A stretch of DNA of 64,000 nucleotides from Vibrio variabilis (GCF_003263785.1 NZ_JYJK01000073.1:222708-286707), one strand, 5' to 3'. Shown: positions 28,217 through 39,416, numbered from the stretch's first letter. Program-made: numbers and translations. Notes: generated by a model not told the origin, from the letters alone.

Positions 28217-28629
28217 TCTGACATTAGATCATCTACCATATCAATGAAACACCATCTACAAATCACTATCTGCGCTGCGCCTAAAAACTCACCCAAATAG
28301 CAGCGCTTTTATCAAAAATATCGCCCAGATTTGCAGCACCAGATACTCCAGCTTTATCCATAGTTCCATAACGTTTCCAATCCTTTGGTGTTCCTCACTC
28401 CAAGTTATCAAGTGAACTTTGTCGATAACAGTGAGGATTTTTCAAGATACCTCTAATTAGTTGAACATGAGTAATAAAGGTTGGCTAGGTGATAAGTAGG
28501 GCTAATGAGACTAGTAAACAAAGGTGATTAGTCGGGAAAACAACACGCTTCTACAATGCCGCTCGTCCAACAAGGAGTGATTAATACAGCTAGGACGCTG
28601 TGATTTATACCCAACAAGAGCACATTAAC
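28217..28629. other. Intergenic stretch without a gene
   Basis: About 410 bases. The only structure noticed is an inverted GTTATC ... GATAAC pair at 28404-28429, possibly an operator for the porin gene downstream. No convincing small open frame, RNA gene or terminator is seen. Confidence 0.4.
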
Positions 28630-29148
28630 ATGAAAAAAACACTCATCATCGCCGCTATCTCTACGCTTTCATTTGGCGCCGTTGCCAATACGGATTTTCA
28701 GGGTCATCGAGTAGGCGCAGGTATTTCTGGTGTGACACTGAGCGAAGGCGGAGTCGACTTAAAACTCGATTCAGGCTTTAAGCTCGAATACGGTTACGAC
28801 ATCAACCACATTTTCGGTGTTAACGCTTCTTACAGTATGAACAGCAAAAGCGCATTTGATATCGACTACGATTTCAATACGTTCAAAATCGATACGGATA
28901 TTGGCTATACGTTCGACGTTGGCCAGCTTTGGCTAAAACCCTATGGCGCAATCGGCCTTGCTTTTGCCAATGAGAAAATTTCCGATCGCCGTGATAGCTT
29001 CTCTGCCAGCGATACCAGCTTAATGATCGGTATGGGCGTGAGAGCGCAAACCCAAATGGGCATCTACGCAGATCTTCGTTATGACATGAGCGGTTACGAC
29101 AATGTTGATACCGATTCACTGTCATTTACCGTAGGCTACCGCTTCTAG
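28630..29148 (+). CDS. Small outer-membrane beta-barrel protein (OmpA/OmpW-like porin family)
   Basis: Exported protein of about 172 residues. The signal peptide MKKTLIIAAISTLSFGAVAN is followed by alternating beta-strands such as FKLEYGYDINHIFGVNASYS, WLKPYGAIGLAFAN and VRAQTQMGIYADLRYDMSGY, and ends with LSFTVGYRF, a C-terminal aromatic that serves as the BAM signal. This is the eight-strand barrel pattern of OmpX/OmpA-like proteins. The frame opens 10 codons earlier, but the signal peptide begins at the ATG at 28630. Stands alone before a LysR gene. Confidence 0.85.
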   Translation: MKKTLIIAAISTLSFGAVANTDFQGHRVGAGISGVTLSEGGVDLKLDSGFKLEYGYDINHIFGVNASYSMNSKSAFDIDYDFNTFKIDTDIGYTFDVGQLWLKPYGAIGLAFANEKISDRRDSFSASDTSLMIGMGVRAQTQMGIYADLRYDMSGYDNVDTDSLSFTVGYRF

Positions 29149-29244
29149 CACATTCATAGTTAGTTACTATTTTCTTCCAGAGCCAACAAGTGATTTGTTG
29201 GCTCTATGACATTCCTCAAACGCACTATGCTAAGGTTCGCGACA

Positions 29245-30198
29245 ATGTCAAAAACAAGAGTGAGCACCTTGGCTAAAAATCGATTCAACAATCTCGACCT
29301 CAATCTACTTCGCGTGTTTAAAATTCTGCTTGAAGAGAAAAACATGCGTAAAGCCGCTGAGCGTTTGTTTGTATCACAGCCCGCCGTTAGCCAATCTTTA
29401 CAAAAGCTGCGACATCATTTTGATGATTTACTGTTCGTCAAAGTAAAAACCGGACTTGAGCCAACCACGTTTTCCGAGCAACTTGCCCGAGATCTATTAC
29501 CGCTACTTCATCAGCTTGAAAGCGTGGTCAATTCTAGCAGCGAATTCGATCCCGCAGAGCTTGATGGAGAAGTCACCATCGCATTGTCATCTCAGTTCGT
29601 ATTTTCAGTCTCAGGAGAGATATATCGCTACTTCTCTAACACTGCACCTAACTTAACGGTACACATCACCTCTTGGAATGAGCACACCATTGAAGGAATA
29701 GAAAAGGGAGATATTCTGCTTGGCGTGAATGCACCAATCACAGAAAGCTTGCCTTTTTTGGTTGAGCAACAACTGACGCAGCTTACTGCCAAGCTCTTGG
29801 TCAGACATGATCACCCCATAGCAAGTCAGCCCATTACGGCAGAAAATCTCAGCCCTTACCCACTCGCTCGCCTCTTAGTTAGCGACTACAGCAAACTTAC
29901 CAGTCCTACCGTTGAGGCCTTTAAGCGCCTGGGATTTGAGCTTGAGGTGGGGTTTGCTTCCGAATTCCCATTGGTGCTCATCGATGTGCTGCGACACTCT
30001 GATATGTTTATGGGGATAAACGACAGCTTCCCTATTCAAGACTATCCTGATCTGGCGATGCTTGAACCGGACATACACGTTCCTGAAGCACACTACCCAG
30101 CGAATGGATACTTTCACTCTCGGCACGTCAATAGCGACATGATGAACTGGTTTACCCGCTCTCTAGCCGATATTTTTGAGCGCAGTAAACAACATTAA
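29245..30198 (+). CDS. LysR-family transcriptional regulator
   Basis: About 317 residues. The winged helix is near the N-terminus: NNLDLNLLRVFKILLEEKNM then KAAERLFVSQPAVSQSLQKL. The periplasmic-binding-like sensor covers about 100-310 with VTIALSSQFVFSVSGEIYR and LLGVNAPITESLPFLVEQQL. Three in-frame ATGs exist; 29245 has TAAGG nine bases upstream, 29206 has none. It precedes the RND pump genes by about 160 bases in the same direction and may control them, though LysR regulators more often face a divergent target. Confidence 0.87.
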   Translation: MSKTRVSTLAKNRFNNLDLNLLRVFKILLEEKNMRKAAERLFVSQPAVSQSLQKLRHHFDDLLFVKVKTGLEPTTFSEQLARDLLPLLHQLESVVNSSSEFDPAELDGEVTIALSSQFVFSVSGEIYRYFSNTAPNLTVHITSWNEHTIEGIEKGDILLGVNAPITESLPFLVEQQLTQLTAKLLVRHDHPIASQPITAENLSPYPLARLLVSDYSKLTSPTVEAFKRLGFELEVGFASEFPLVLIDVLRHSDMFMGINDSFPIQDYPDLAMLEPDIHVPEAHYPANGYFHSRHVNSDMMNWFTRSLADIFERSKQH

Positions 30199-30354
30199 AA
30201 GAGAGTGGCACAGTGTAAACACTCGCTCATTTTCCGATCAACTTCACACCCCGGCCATCTTCTCTATATTTTACCTTTCATTAATATAACCAAGGTGGAC
30301 AGCAGCGAAACGCATTGATTAACCTATACATTGCAGTTAGTTGTATAGGAATTA

Positions 30355-31437
30355 ATGATGCGCTCTTCGAAAATACTAATTAAAGCATCAATGTTAAGTG
30401 CTATGGCTCTCGTTTTAGGCTGTAGCGAGCAAAATGAAACGGACATCACCGCTGTCGAGCCATTGACGGTCTCCACGACCTATGTCGAACTCAGCCCATC
30501 GTATCAAGTAAAGCGCGAATACGTGGGAATCGTCAAAGCCGGCCAACAAGCTCAGCTTGGCTTTGAACTCCCAGGAAAAGTTGAAGCCATTTTGGTCGAT
30601 GTCGGTGACAGCGTCGCTAAAGGTACCGCGCTAATTCAGCTCAATACCGATCTTCTGAAAACGGAACTTGGTCAACTTAACGCCCAAGACAAAGAAGTGC
30701 GTGCGCAATTAAAACTCGTCAATGCCAACCTCAAACGCCAACAATCACTAAAATCCAAAGGGTTTAGTGCGGATGCAGAAATCGATGCACTCACCAGCGA
30801 AAAGGGCGTCCTACAAGCGAATCTCGTCCGTTTGCAAGCGGCAATTCGCGCTAATAAATTGCGCATCGAGAAATCGACTATTCTGGCTCCGTACGCGGGA
30901 CGTATCTCAGAGCGTTACGTCTCATTAGGTGACGTTGTCAATGTGGGTACCCCGACATTTGTACTGCTTGCAACACAAGGGAAAGAGGCATTTATCGGCA
31001 TCCCTGCCAAGCAGCTAAAGCGCGTTACCGCTCTCACTTCTCCTATCATCCGAGTCGATGATAACGACTATGCCGCTACACTGCTCAATCCGGGTGCGAT
31101 GGTCGACACCCAATCTCGAAGCGTTGGGCTTAGATATCAACTCCCGGAAAACCCAGACCTACTAGAAGGTCAACTGGCCTACCTTTCCTTTGATGAAACG
31201 GTGCAAGACAGCGGTTACTGGGTTCCCCTCACTGCGCTTATCGATGGACTCCGTGGCGTCTGGAACGTGTACGTGGTCGGAGAGGACAATAAAGTTGAAA
31301 GACGCAGCGTCAATGTGCTTTATGCTGATGGTCAGCGCGCTTTTGTATCCGGAGCAGTTGAAGATGGCGAAGCCATCATCGCCAGTGGCTTACATCGTGT
31401 CGTACCTGGGCAACCTGTTCAAGTTGCGCAGCAATAA
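30355..31437 (+). CDS. RND efflux periplasmic adaptor (membrane fusion lipoprotein)
   Basis: Adaptor of 360 residues linking an inner-membrane RND pump to an outer-membrane channel. The N-terminus MMRSSKILIKASMLSAMALV then LGC is a lipoprotein signal with Cys at the lipobox. GIVKAGQQAQLGFELPGKVE near 60 and SISERYVSLGDVV-like sequence (GRISERYVSLGDVVNVGTPT) near 180 are the two lipoyl halves, separated by a coiled-coil hairpin (TELGQLNAQDKEVRAQLKLV). The beta-barrel and membrane-proximal domains follow. The permease gene starts 8 bases after the stop. No outer-membrane channel gene is present, so a TolC elsewhere is needed. Confidence 0.9.
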   Translation: MMRSSKILIKASMLSAMALVLGCSEQNETDITAVEPLTVSTTYVELSPSYQVKREYVGIVKAGQQAQLGFELPGKVEAILVDVGDSVAKGTALIQLNTDLLKTELGQLNAQDKEVRAQLKLVNANLKRQQSLKSKGFSADAEIDALTSEKGVLQANLVRLQAAIRANKLRIEKSTILAPYAGRISERYVSLGDVVNVGTPTFVLLATQGKEAFIGIPAKQLKRVTALTSPIIRVDDNDYAATLLNPGAMVDTQSRSVGLRYQLPENPDLLEGQLAYLSFDETVQDSGYWVPLTALIDGLRGVWNVYVVGEDNKVERRSVNVLYADGQRAFVSGAVEDGEAIIASGLHRVVPGQPVQVAQQ

Positions 31438-31445
31438 GGATCACT

Positions 31446-34400
31446 ATGAAGCTTATTGATGCAATCACTAATACTCGTCTATTGTTGCTGGTTACCGCAT
31501 TAGTGATCGTCAGCGGCCTAGCGGCATTTACTTCATTGCCACGCGCAGAAGATCCAATCATTAGTAATCGCTTTGCCAACGTCACCACCAGCTTCCCTGG
31601 TGCGAGCGCCGAACGCGTAGAAACACTGGTCACTGAAGTCGTAGAAAACAAATTGCGCGAGCTGAGTGAAGTTAAGCTGCTCACGTCCAGTTCGCGTCCT
31701 GGAGTCTCTATCGTCACGATTGAACTCAAAGACGAAGTGACAGAGCCAGAGCCTATCTGTCAAAAGCCAGAGACAAACTTTCCGATATTGAACCGTTGCT
31801 TCCAGTGGGAACAGCACCACCCGACCTCGATAGCGATCATACCTACGCATTTACTATCATCTCTTCACTGACTTGGGAGGGTGCAGGCGAACCGGATATT
31901 TTGACACTCGGTCGTTATGGTAAGGAGCTGGCGAAAAGGCTACGCACTTTATCTGGCACCGAGTTTGTTGACGAATACGGCATGCCGAAAGAAGAGATCC
32001 AAGTGAACCTACGAACCGCAGACACTTCCGCGTTTGGGGCATCGAGCATTCAAATCGGTGATAGCCTGCGTGGTGCTGATGCAAAGAACTCAGCAGGGCA
32101 ACTAGTCAGCCAGTTCTCGCGATTCGGCTTGGAAATTGAGTCTGAACTCGATTCGATTGAGCGTATCAAACAGGTGCCTCTTCTTGTCGCTAAGAACGGT
32201 CATATCATCCGCGTGGAAGACATCGCAAGCGTCACTCGTAGCCAAAAAACACCAGAAAGTGAAGTGGCTATCATCGATGGCCATCCGGGTGTGATTATTG
32301 CCGCTCGCATGGAGCCGGAACTTCGAGTTGATCAATGGAAGGCACGAGCAAAAACGGTCATCCATCAGTTCGAACGCGACCTTCCAAGTAATATCAAAGT
32401 CACTCTGTTATTTGATCAACAAGGCTACACCACAACACGTTTGGTCGATTTAGGTAAAAGTCTACTGATTGGTTTTTCTCTTATCCTCATCGTACTTTTT
32501 GTCACCCTTGGTGTACGCGCAGCGATACTCGTTGCGATTGCGTTGCCACTGACCTGTATGATCACCTTGTCATTGATGAAAATGACGGGCATTCCTATTA
32601 ACCAAATGTCAGTCACCGGACTCATTGTCGCGCTGGGGATCATGGTCGATAATGCCGTGGTCATGGTGGATACGATTCAGAGTTATCGACTCAAAGGTCA
32701 AGCTAGATTGGAAGCGACCATCAATGCTATCTCCCACTTATGGGTGCCGCTCCTTGGCTCTACACTGACCACCATTTTGGCATTTGCGCCTATCTTCTTA
32801 ATGCCGGGTGCAACGGGAGAGTTTGTTGGTGCGATTGCGATTACTGTTTCGTTCTCTCTGGTTGGCTCTTATATTCTGTCGCATACCGTCATCGCTGGCT
32901 TTGCGACTATGCTGCTGCCAAGCCATGCCTCTGGCAACCATTGGTATAACAGCGGTCTTCGCATTCCAGCGCTGACCCGTGGATTTAGCCAATCGGTAAG
33001 ACTCGCCATCAAACATCCCGCTATTTCACTCGTCGCGGTTCTCGCCGTTCCTGTGACTGGCTATTGGAGTATGTCGCAGCTAACCGAGCAATTTTTCCCA
33101 CCCTCGGACCGAGATATGTTTGAGGTTCAAGTATACCTGCCTCCTCAAGCTAGCTTGTATGCGACCAAAGCGACAACTGAGGATGTCGATACCATTATTC
33201 GCGACTATCAGGGCGTTGAACGTGTTGATTGGCTAGTGGGTGCTAACTTCCCTTCCTTCTATTACAACTTACAAGCAACACAAAACAACGCGCCGTATTT
33301 TTCACAGGCCATGGTGAAAATGGAAAACTTTCGGCAGGCCAATGCGCTCATTCCTAAGCTGCAAGCTCGGCTAAATCGCGAGCTTCCTGGTGCTCAGATC
33401 TTAGTAAGAAAGCTCGAACAAGGCCCTCCGTTCCGCGCGCCTATTGAGCTTCGAGTTTATGGTGAAAACCTAAATACACTCAAAGCGATAGGTGAAGATA
33501 TTCGTCTTATTTTGGCCAATACACCGCACGTCACGCATACGCGGGAAACGCTTCAACCTGGCACGCCCAAAGTTTGGCTTAAAGTCGATGAAGACACTGC
33601 CAAGCTTAATGGCATCTCACTCAATCAATTTGCCAACATGTTGCAGGCTACCTTGGTAGGACGAGAAACCGGATCGGTAACGGAAGGCAGTGAATCGATC
33701 CCAATACGTGTTCGAGTCGCCAATGAAGCGCGTGAAAATCTATCGCACCTTAGTAACCTAAGATTACCTATTGCTTCTGAGGTTTACACCACTGGCGTCA
33801 ACGTATCGACGTTGGCCGAACTGGAACTGACGACCAGTCGCGGTGCCATCACACGCCGCAACGGTGAACGAGTCAATACTATCGAAGGCTATATTCAAGC
33901 AGGCGTATTACCACAAACCGTGTTAAACGAGTTTCAACAAAGACTGGAATCTTATACATTGCCCTCTGGCTACCACATTGATTTTGGTGGTGAATCCGCT
34001 GAGCGTGATCGCTCGGTGGCATTGCTCATCTCGAATATCTCTGTCGTGGTGGTTTTGATGGTCTTAGTTGTGGTGATGTCGTTCAACTCATTTAGACTAA
34101 GCTCGATCATTTTCATGGTGGCTGGTCTGGCTGGCGGTTTGGGTCTGTTGTCTGTGTGGATCTTTAACTACCCGTTTGGCTTTACCGTTATCATTGCCAT
34201 GTTGGGTATTATGGGGCTCGCAATTAATGCCGCGATCGTCATACTCGCTGAGCTAAGAATGGATGAAAAAGCCGCCAGTGGTGATATCGAGGCCTCGGTT
34301 GATGCGGTGATGTCGTGTACTCGTCACATCACCTCCACGACTATTACCACGGTGGGTGGTTTCATGCCTCTCATCATCGCTGGTGGTGGTTTTTGGCCAC

Positions 34401-34522
34401 CATTTGCCGTCGCCATTGCCGGCGGTACAGTACTGACAACGCTATTATCGTTCTATTTTGTTCCTGTCATGTATCGTTTGATGGTGAAGAAACGGCTCAA
34501 TTCAGGCGCTTCAATTACTTAA
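31446..34522 (+). CDS. RND efflux transporter permease (one missing base near 31763)
   Basis: Inner-membrane AcrB/HAE1-like proton antiporter of about 1025 residues. The N-terminal helix LIDAITNTRLLLLVTALVIV is followed by the first pore domain; GLIVALGIMVDNAVVMVDTI near 395 carries the usual GIVVDNA-type motif, and IIAMLGIMGLAINAAIVILA near 910 matches the second repeat. TGT-CAA at about 31762 should be TGG-TCA; one G restores IWSKARDKLSDIEPLLPVG. Proton-relay charged residues in TM4 (VDNAV) are present. With the adaptor it forms a two-gene operon. Closest to the MMPL/HAE1 pumps with short names such as VexD in Vibrio; substrate not predictable. Confidence 0.9.
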
Positions 34523-34528
34523 ACCAGT

Positions 34529-34591
34529 AAAGCAAACTCCTTGAAAAGCAAACTCCTTAAAAAGCAAACGCCTCATTACGAGGCGTTTTTC
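34529..34591 (+). terminator. Tandem 16-bp repeats running into a terminator
   Basis: Three head-to-tail copies: AAAGCAAACTCCTTGA (34529), AAAGCAAACTCCTTAA (34545), AAAGCAAACGCCTCAT (34561). The third copy forms the left arm of a hairpin, AACGCCTC / GAGGCGTT, followed by TTTTT. The terminator ends the RND operon and faces the convergent porin gene. Confidence 0.8.
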
Positions 34592-34606
34592 TACTCTGGT
34601 GGGCTA

Positions 34607-35451
34607 TTAACGGTCTTCTGCGAACATAAATGCCAAAGTCAGATTCACCTGCCACTCCGGACCGAATTCCGCTTGCTGAGCGAACTTATAAGCGCTGAGT
34701 CCGACTAGCATCGCTTTTGTCGAGGAGAAAGGGACGGCCTGAGTAAATCCACCACCGATTGGTATGGTCCAGCCATTACCCGATTCGGCTTTCCAATCGT
34801 AAGTAATCTGCGGTGATGTTGAGATAGAAAATCCTGGGATGGACTCCACATTGTAGCTGACAAACGGTCGAAATAGTGATGTAGAGAAATCGCCATTTTG
34901 TCCCCAAAGATGACCCGCAACCCCAGTCAAACCCCAGTTGCCAATTTTGGTCACCACTACCCCGCTTAAGCCACCACCCATACCGGCGGCTTCGAGATAA
35001 TCTTCACTCGCGGTTGGCAGCGAGATTTGTGGTCCGATACCCCATTTGATATCACCAGCATCCGATGGGCCAATGAAACCTTGCAGTATCACATCACTTA
35101 AACCCCAGTTGTCATTGCTGGTTGGGTTTGGCGATTGAGCCAAATTGGAAGGCTGGTCTCCGGTGGTAGGCCAACAACCGGGACGATAACCCTTGGGATA
35201 AAGTTAATACCATATTCTGGCATCGGAATCGCGTATAGGCCTTGCAGACGGATAAGGCCTGCGGTTTCATCTGACTCCTCAAATCCACCATAAACGGCAT
35301 TCTCCGCAATCACACCACGAAAGTTACCAAGCGGATCTTGCAGTACACGACCAAAATTACGTTTCGCATCCACTATCCATTCGTCATTGTCGGCTGCCAG
35401 TGTCGGGAGAGCGAGTGTTGATGCGAGGAGAGCAGTTGTTACATTCTTCAT
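34607..35451 (-). CDS. Outer-membrane beta-barrel protein of unknown function (one missing base near 35145)
   Basis: Exported protein of about 281 residues. The signal peptide MKNVTTALLASTLALPTLAA precedes DNDEWIVDAKRNFGRVLQDP. Later strands include DVILQGFIGPSDAGDIKWGI, WGIGPQISLPTASEDYLEAA, VVVTKIGNWGLTGVAGHLWG, and the C-terminal EWQVNLTLAFMFAEDR. The pattern is like the transporter-like MetA/phenol-degradation porins and other long-chain hydrocarbon barrels. Adding one base in CCAATTTG (CCAAATTTG) joins TSLPNLAQSPNPTSN. The ATG at 35451 has AAAGGAC upstream; the frame's earlier start at 35496 lacks this. Stands alone, convergent with the RND operon. Confidence 0.7.
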
Positions 35452-35705
35452 ATTTATGTCCTTTTTTTGTTTGCACATTAACATAAGTGTCACCACTTAC
35501 TTCACATGTAACTAACTATTTCAGCGTAAACAAAACATTACGTTTATCTAAAGCAGCCACATTAGTAATACTCACCTTGTTGATTAGAAAAACTCGTGCT
35601 CGCGCCCCACATTCTCACCCAGCGATAAAACATGTAACAAATTTTGTCTGTTAACATAAGAATGGATATTTAAACCACTTAATATGAATTATTAAGGACA
35701 AAGTT

Positions 35706-37190
35706 ATGTGGAATAAACTAAACAAATCCATGATGTTCTGCCAAATGATGTTTGGTCTGTCATTTTACGGCGTCATGGTCATCTTGACTCGATTCTTCCT
35801 CGAGAACCTCGATTACAGCGAAGCGGATACTATGATGGTGGTCGGCGCCTTCTCATCTATCGGCCCACTGTTCGCCATTGCAGGTGGCTTTATCGCCGAC
35901 AAATTTCTAGGCGCGTATCGCTCTTTAACTATTGCCTACCTTGGTTTTACCTGTGGTTATGGTCTGCTGGTTTTGGGCGCGTCTACCGTTAACATTCCAA
36001 TGAGTCTCGCTGGTATCGCACTGGCAAGTTACGCACGTGGCTTAATGTCCCCATCTTACCCAAGCCTTTATAAGCGCACGTTCAAAAGCCAAGAAGACTT
36101 TGAAAATGGTTACCCTGTTAACTATTCGGTGAACAACATTGGCGCCCTACTTGGTCAGTACTTATTCCCAATGTTTGTGTTGGTGATTGGCTTCTATGGC
36201 AGCTTTGCGCTTTCGGGCATTTTGGCGTTTACGGCTCTGTTTATGCTGTTCACATTCAGAAAACAGCTACAAGGAATCGGTGCGGATATTGATAAAGCGC
36301 CAGTCTCTAACGCGAACTGGGTAAAATTTGCAATCACTTCCGTGGCCATGATCGGCATGGTGTTCTTCATGTTCTCGAACATGGACATTGGTAAAAACAT
36401 CGTTTACGCCATCGGTTTGGCTGCGATTGGTTATTTCATCTCACTGATGTTCAAAGCAGAAAAAGCCGATGCACTTCGCATGGGTACCATCATCATTGTT
36501 ACCGTTCTAACGACAGCGTTCTTTGTCTACTACGGACAAATGATGACATCAATGACTATGGTGACCATCAATACAATGCGTGGTGATTTGTTTGGCATCA
36601 TTCCAATCGCACCGGAAGCATCCATGTCGATGAACCCACTTTGGTGCATTGTCGCGGGGCCGGTGATAGCCGCGACGTTCTCTGGACTAGAAAAGCGTAA
36701 TATTCACTTCACCACTGCTACCAAGATTGGTTTTTCATTCATCATGACGGCAATTGCGTTTGGCATCCTAGCGTTTGCAGTTAAGAACGTGGGGGAAGAT
36801 GTGATTATCCGTCCAGAGGTGTTCCTCGTTATTCACTTCTTCCAAGCGTTTGCTGAAGTGATTGTTGGATCGCTAGTAGTTGCGTTTATCCTATCGGTAG
36901 CACCTAAACACATTGAAAACTTCTCAGTGAGTCTCTTCTCGGTGGCGATTGCCCTATCTGGCATTGTCGGTGCCGTCTTCTCCACCTCAATTGCGGCAGA
37001 GAAAGGCCAGGAGATCACCCAAGAGTTCGTCCAAACTGTTTACGGCGACTACTTTGGTTTATTGACCATGCTAGCCGTTGTCATGGTGCTCGTTGCTCTG
37101 CTCTCATCCATTGCAATTCGCAAGATGCTTGCCGCAGCGGATGCTCATCAACCGAAAGAGCAAGTGGAACTGACCGAAGCGGAAAGTTAA
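35706..37190 (+). CDS. POT/PTR2-like MFS transporter lacking the ExxER proton motif
   Basis: Membrane carrier of 494 residues with 12-14 predicted helices. LDYSEADTMMVVGAFSSIG near 34, GGFIADKFLGAYRSL near 58, and PSYPSLYKRTFKSQEDF near 117 are the signature regions of proton-dependent oligopeptide transporters. However, helix 1 reads MMFGLSFYGVMVIL where POT proteins have E-x-x-ER-F-x-YYG, so the acidic proton-coupling motif is missing. It may move a different substrate or couple differently. AAGGACAAAGTT gives the ribosome site. Followed by a strong terminator and convergent with the cbb3 operon. Confidence 0.75.
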   Translation: MWNKLNKSMMFCQMMFGLSFYGVMVILTRFFLENLDYSEADTMMVVGAFSSIGPLFAIAGGFIADKFLGAYRSLTIAYLGFTCGYGLLVLGASTVNIPMSLAGIALASYARGLMSPSYPSLYKRTFKSQEDFENGYPVNYSVNNIGALLGQYLFPMFVLVIGFYGSFALSGILAFTALFMLFTFRKQLQGIGADIDKAPVSNANWVKFAITSVAMIGMVFFMFSNMDIGKNIVYAIGLAAIGYFISLMFKAEKADALRMGTIIIVTVLTTAFFVYYGQMMTSMTMVTINTMRGDLFGIIPIAPEASMSMNPLWCIVAGPVIAATFSGLEKRNIHFTTATKIGFSFIMTAIAFGILAFAVKNVGEDVIIRPEVFLVIHFFQAFAEVIVGSLVVAFILSVAPKHIENFSVSLFSVAIALSGIVGAVFSTSIAAEKGQEITQEFVQTVYGDYFGLLTMLAVVMVLVALLSSIAIRKMLAAADAHQPKEQVELTEAES

Positions 37191-37196
37191 CCATAG

Positions 37197-37233
37197 AAAA
37201 GGCTCGCTATTTTAAATGTAGCGAGCCTTTTTC
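37197..37233 (+). terminator. Terminator after the POT-like transporter
   Basis: Stem AAAGGCTCGCTA / TAGCGAGCCTTT with loop TTTTAAATG and a T run; it may also serve the convergent oxidase operon. Confidence 0.88.
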
Positions 37234-37261
37234 TTCCCACTAAACCCAACTCAAAACAGGC

Positions 37262-39416
37262 TTAGTTGACGTTAATGCTGCCATCACGCTGGTCATACAT
37301 TTCAGGCGTAACATGTAAGCCACCTGAGTAGCCTGCTTTTTCCAACATCTCCCTCACTTGCCTCACATCCTCTTCCGTCACTGGCACTTCACGCGCCCCC
37401 AGATGCAGTCGAACGAAGGTTATCAACTCTGCCAGCTTTTTATCTGACAACACATCTTCAAAGCTCGCCATCGGCATAAAGTTGCGCTCTTTGTCTAAGT
37501 ACGTCGGTTGGAGCCCACGAATCGTCACAGCGATTGTGTTGAACGGATCGCTGTGCATTATGATGCCGTTATTGAGCAAAGTTGGTGCGATAGGGTCACG
37601 ACCTCTACCGTCAGGCCCGTGGCACGCGCCACAGGTTTGGTTGTAAGTGGCATAAATCTCTTCTGAATAAGCAGCCTCATCGAACCCTTTTGGCTGTAGT
37701 TGCACCGCAGTGGCACTAATGAAGTTGTTGGTATCGCCCTTTAATAAGTAGTAAGACATGGATTCAATGTCTTCTCTGGTCATCAAACTCAAGCTGTTTT
37801 TGATCACATCAGCCATTCCAGCAAACGCACTGCCTTTGTCAGAATGACCCGTGTGAAGAAAATCGGTGAGAGATTTTAGATCCCAACCATCGATGTACAA
37901 TTCGTCGGCAGTAATGTTAGGCGCTTGCCATCCATCGATTAAATTGCCTTGGAATATACGATCATTATCCAGCGCTTGAGCGATATTTCTTGGCGTATGA
38001 CACTCCGAGCAATGGCCCAATCCTGCAACCCAATATTTGCCCCGCTGCCACTTTTCTACATCCTCGACGTTACCCTGGATCTCTACTGGCACCTCGTAAG
38101 TCATTGGCGTGCGATCGGCAAAGGCAATATCCCAAGCTAACAGACCTAAGCGTATGTTCGATGGGAACATCATCTGATTGGCATCATTGCGTCTTGGTAC
38201 AGCGGCAATGGATTGCATGTACTCCCACATATCGCGCAAATCTTGCTCAGTCACATGCTGGTAGGAGGTAAACGGCATTGCTGGATACAGATACCCATGC
38301 CTTCCCTTACCATCAACAAGAGCCGCTCTAAAGTCCTCATAGTCATAACTGCCAATACCTTCAGTGACATGAGGCGTTATGTTGGTTGAGTAAATGGTAC
38401 CAAATGGCGTGACAAACGGCAGGCCACCAGCAAACGGCTCTCCACCTTCAGCACTGTGACAAGCCACACAGTCTCCTGCATGAGCCAGATACTCGCCGCG
38501 CTCAACCGCCTCTGCATCCAATGACGCAAGTCGGATGTTGTTTTGCAACCGAGCGTGTGTGATATAAGCACCAATCGAAAGGATTTCATTTTGAGTGAGC
38601 TGCTCACCAAAGGCTGGCATGACATTATTCAATCCCTCACGTATAGTGTGTTGGATCTCTTCTATGCTTCCGCCATGAAGCCAAATGTTGTCAGACAGAT
38701 CGGGGACGCCCGTTTCCGTATTCACTAAGCGACCGTCGCCATGGCAAGACGAGCACGTTTTCACAAACAGCTCTTTACCCAGCTCCACCTTGACCTCCGG
38801 CACATCGGTATGACGTTGGTTGAGCGATGCGAGGTAGTAAGAAATTTTGGCAATTTCATCTGGCCTTAACACCTCTACCCACCCCGGCATCGCACCATTC
38901 TACCGAGTTCGATGGAATGGATGATGGCCTCGTCTGAACCACCATACATCCATTCATTATCGATGAGATTTGGGAAGTGCTTCGCTCCCTGTGCGTTGTC
39001 TCGATGGCACGCAGCACAATGGGTTTGGAACAACATTCGCCCTGAAGCAACTATCTCAGTGTTGTCCGCCAAAGCATGAGAGACTGATCTTGCAGTTGGG
39101 AAAACTGCTCATCAAGGCTTGTCGTCGGTGTACTGAGTTTGTCGTCGGCTTGGTCGTAATTGAGCAAGCCTGACCAACCGCTGATCCCCGGGTATAAGAT
39201 TAGATAGCCAACAGAGATAACGAACGCAGCAAAGTAAGAAACAAACAGTATCTTTGGCGGCGGCGCATCTTTTTCTTCAATCCCATCGAACGTATCCAGC
39301 ACTTTGTCTTTGTCCGCTTGATGGTTATTGCGCCAGTACTTAACAATCACAGCGACCATTAGAGCGAAGAATACGACGGTGCCAACGGCAGCCCATAGAG
39401 TCCAGAAACTACTCAT
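37262..39416 (-). CDS. cbb3 oxidase CcoP fused to a three-heme dehydrogenase-type cytochrome c (two missing bases)
   Basis: Protein of about 718 residues with five CxxCH motifs. Residues 1-95 are the CcoP N-terminus: a first membrane helix, FDGIEEKDAPPPK, then FVISVGYLILYPGISGWSG. Two CcoP heme domains follow (CAACH with GGSDEAIIHSIELGRNGAMP; CSSCH with NVMPAFG). A second block, with CVACH, CSECH and CGACH and ligand regions YPAMPFTSYQ, SAFAGMADVI and FMPMASFEDVL, has the order of the triheme subunit of membrane alcohol/aldehyde dehydrogenases. Missing bases lie near 39066 and 38899 (AA for AAA). Ordinary CcoP is near 300 residues with two hemes. Start overlaps ccoO by four bases. Confidence 0.87.
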
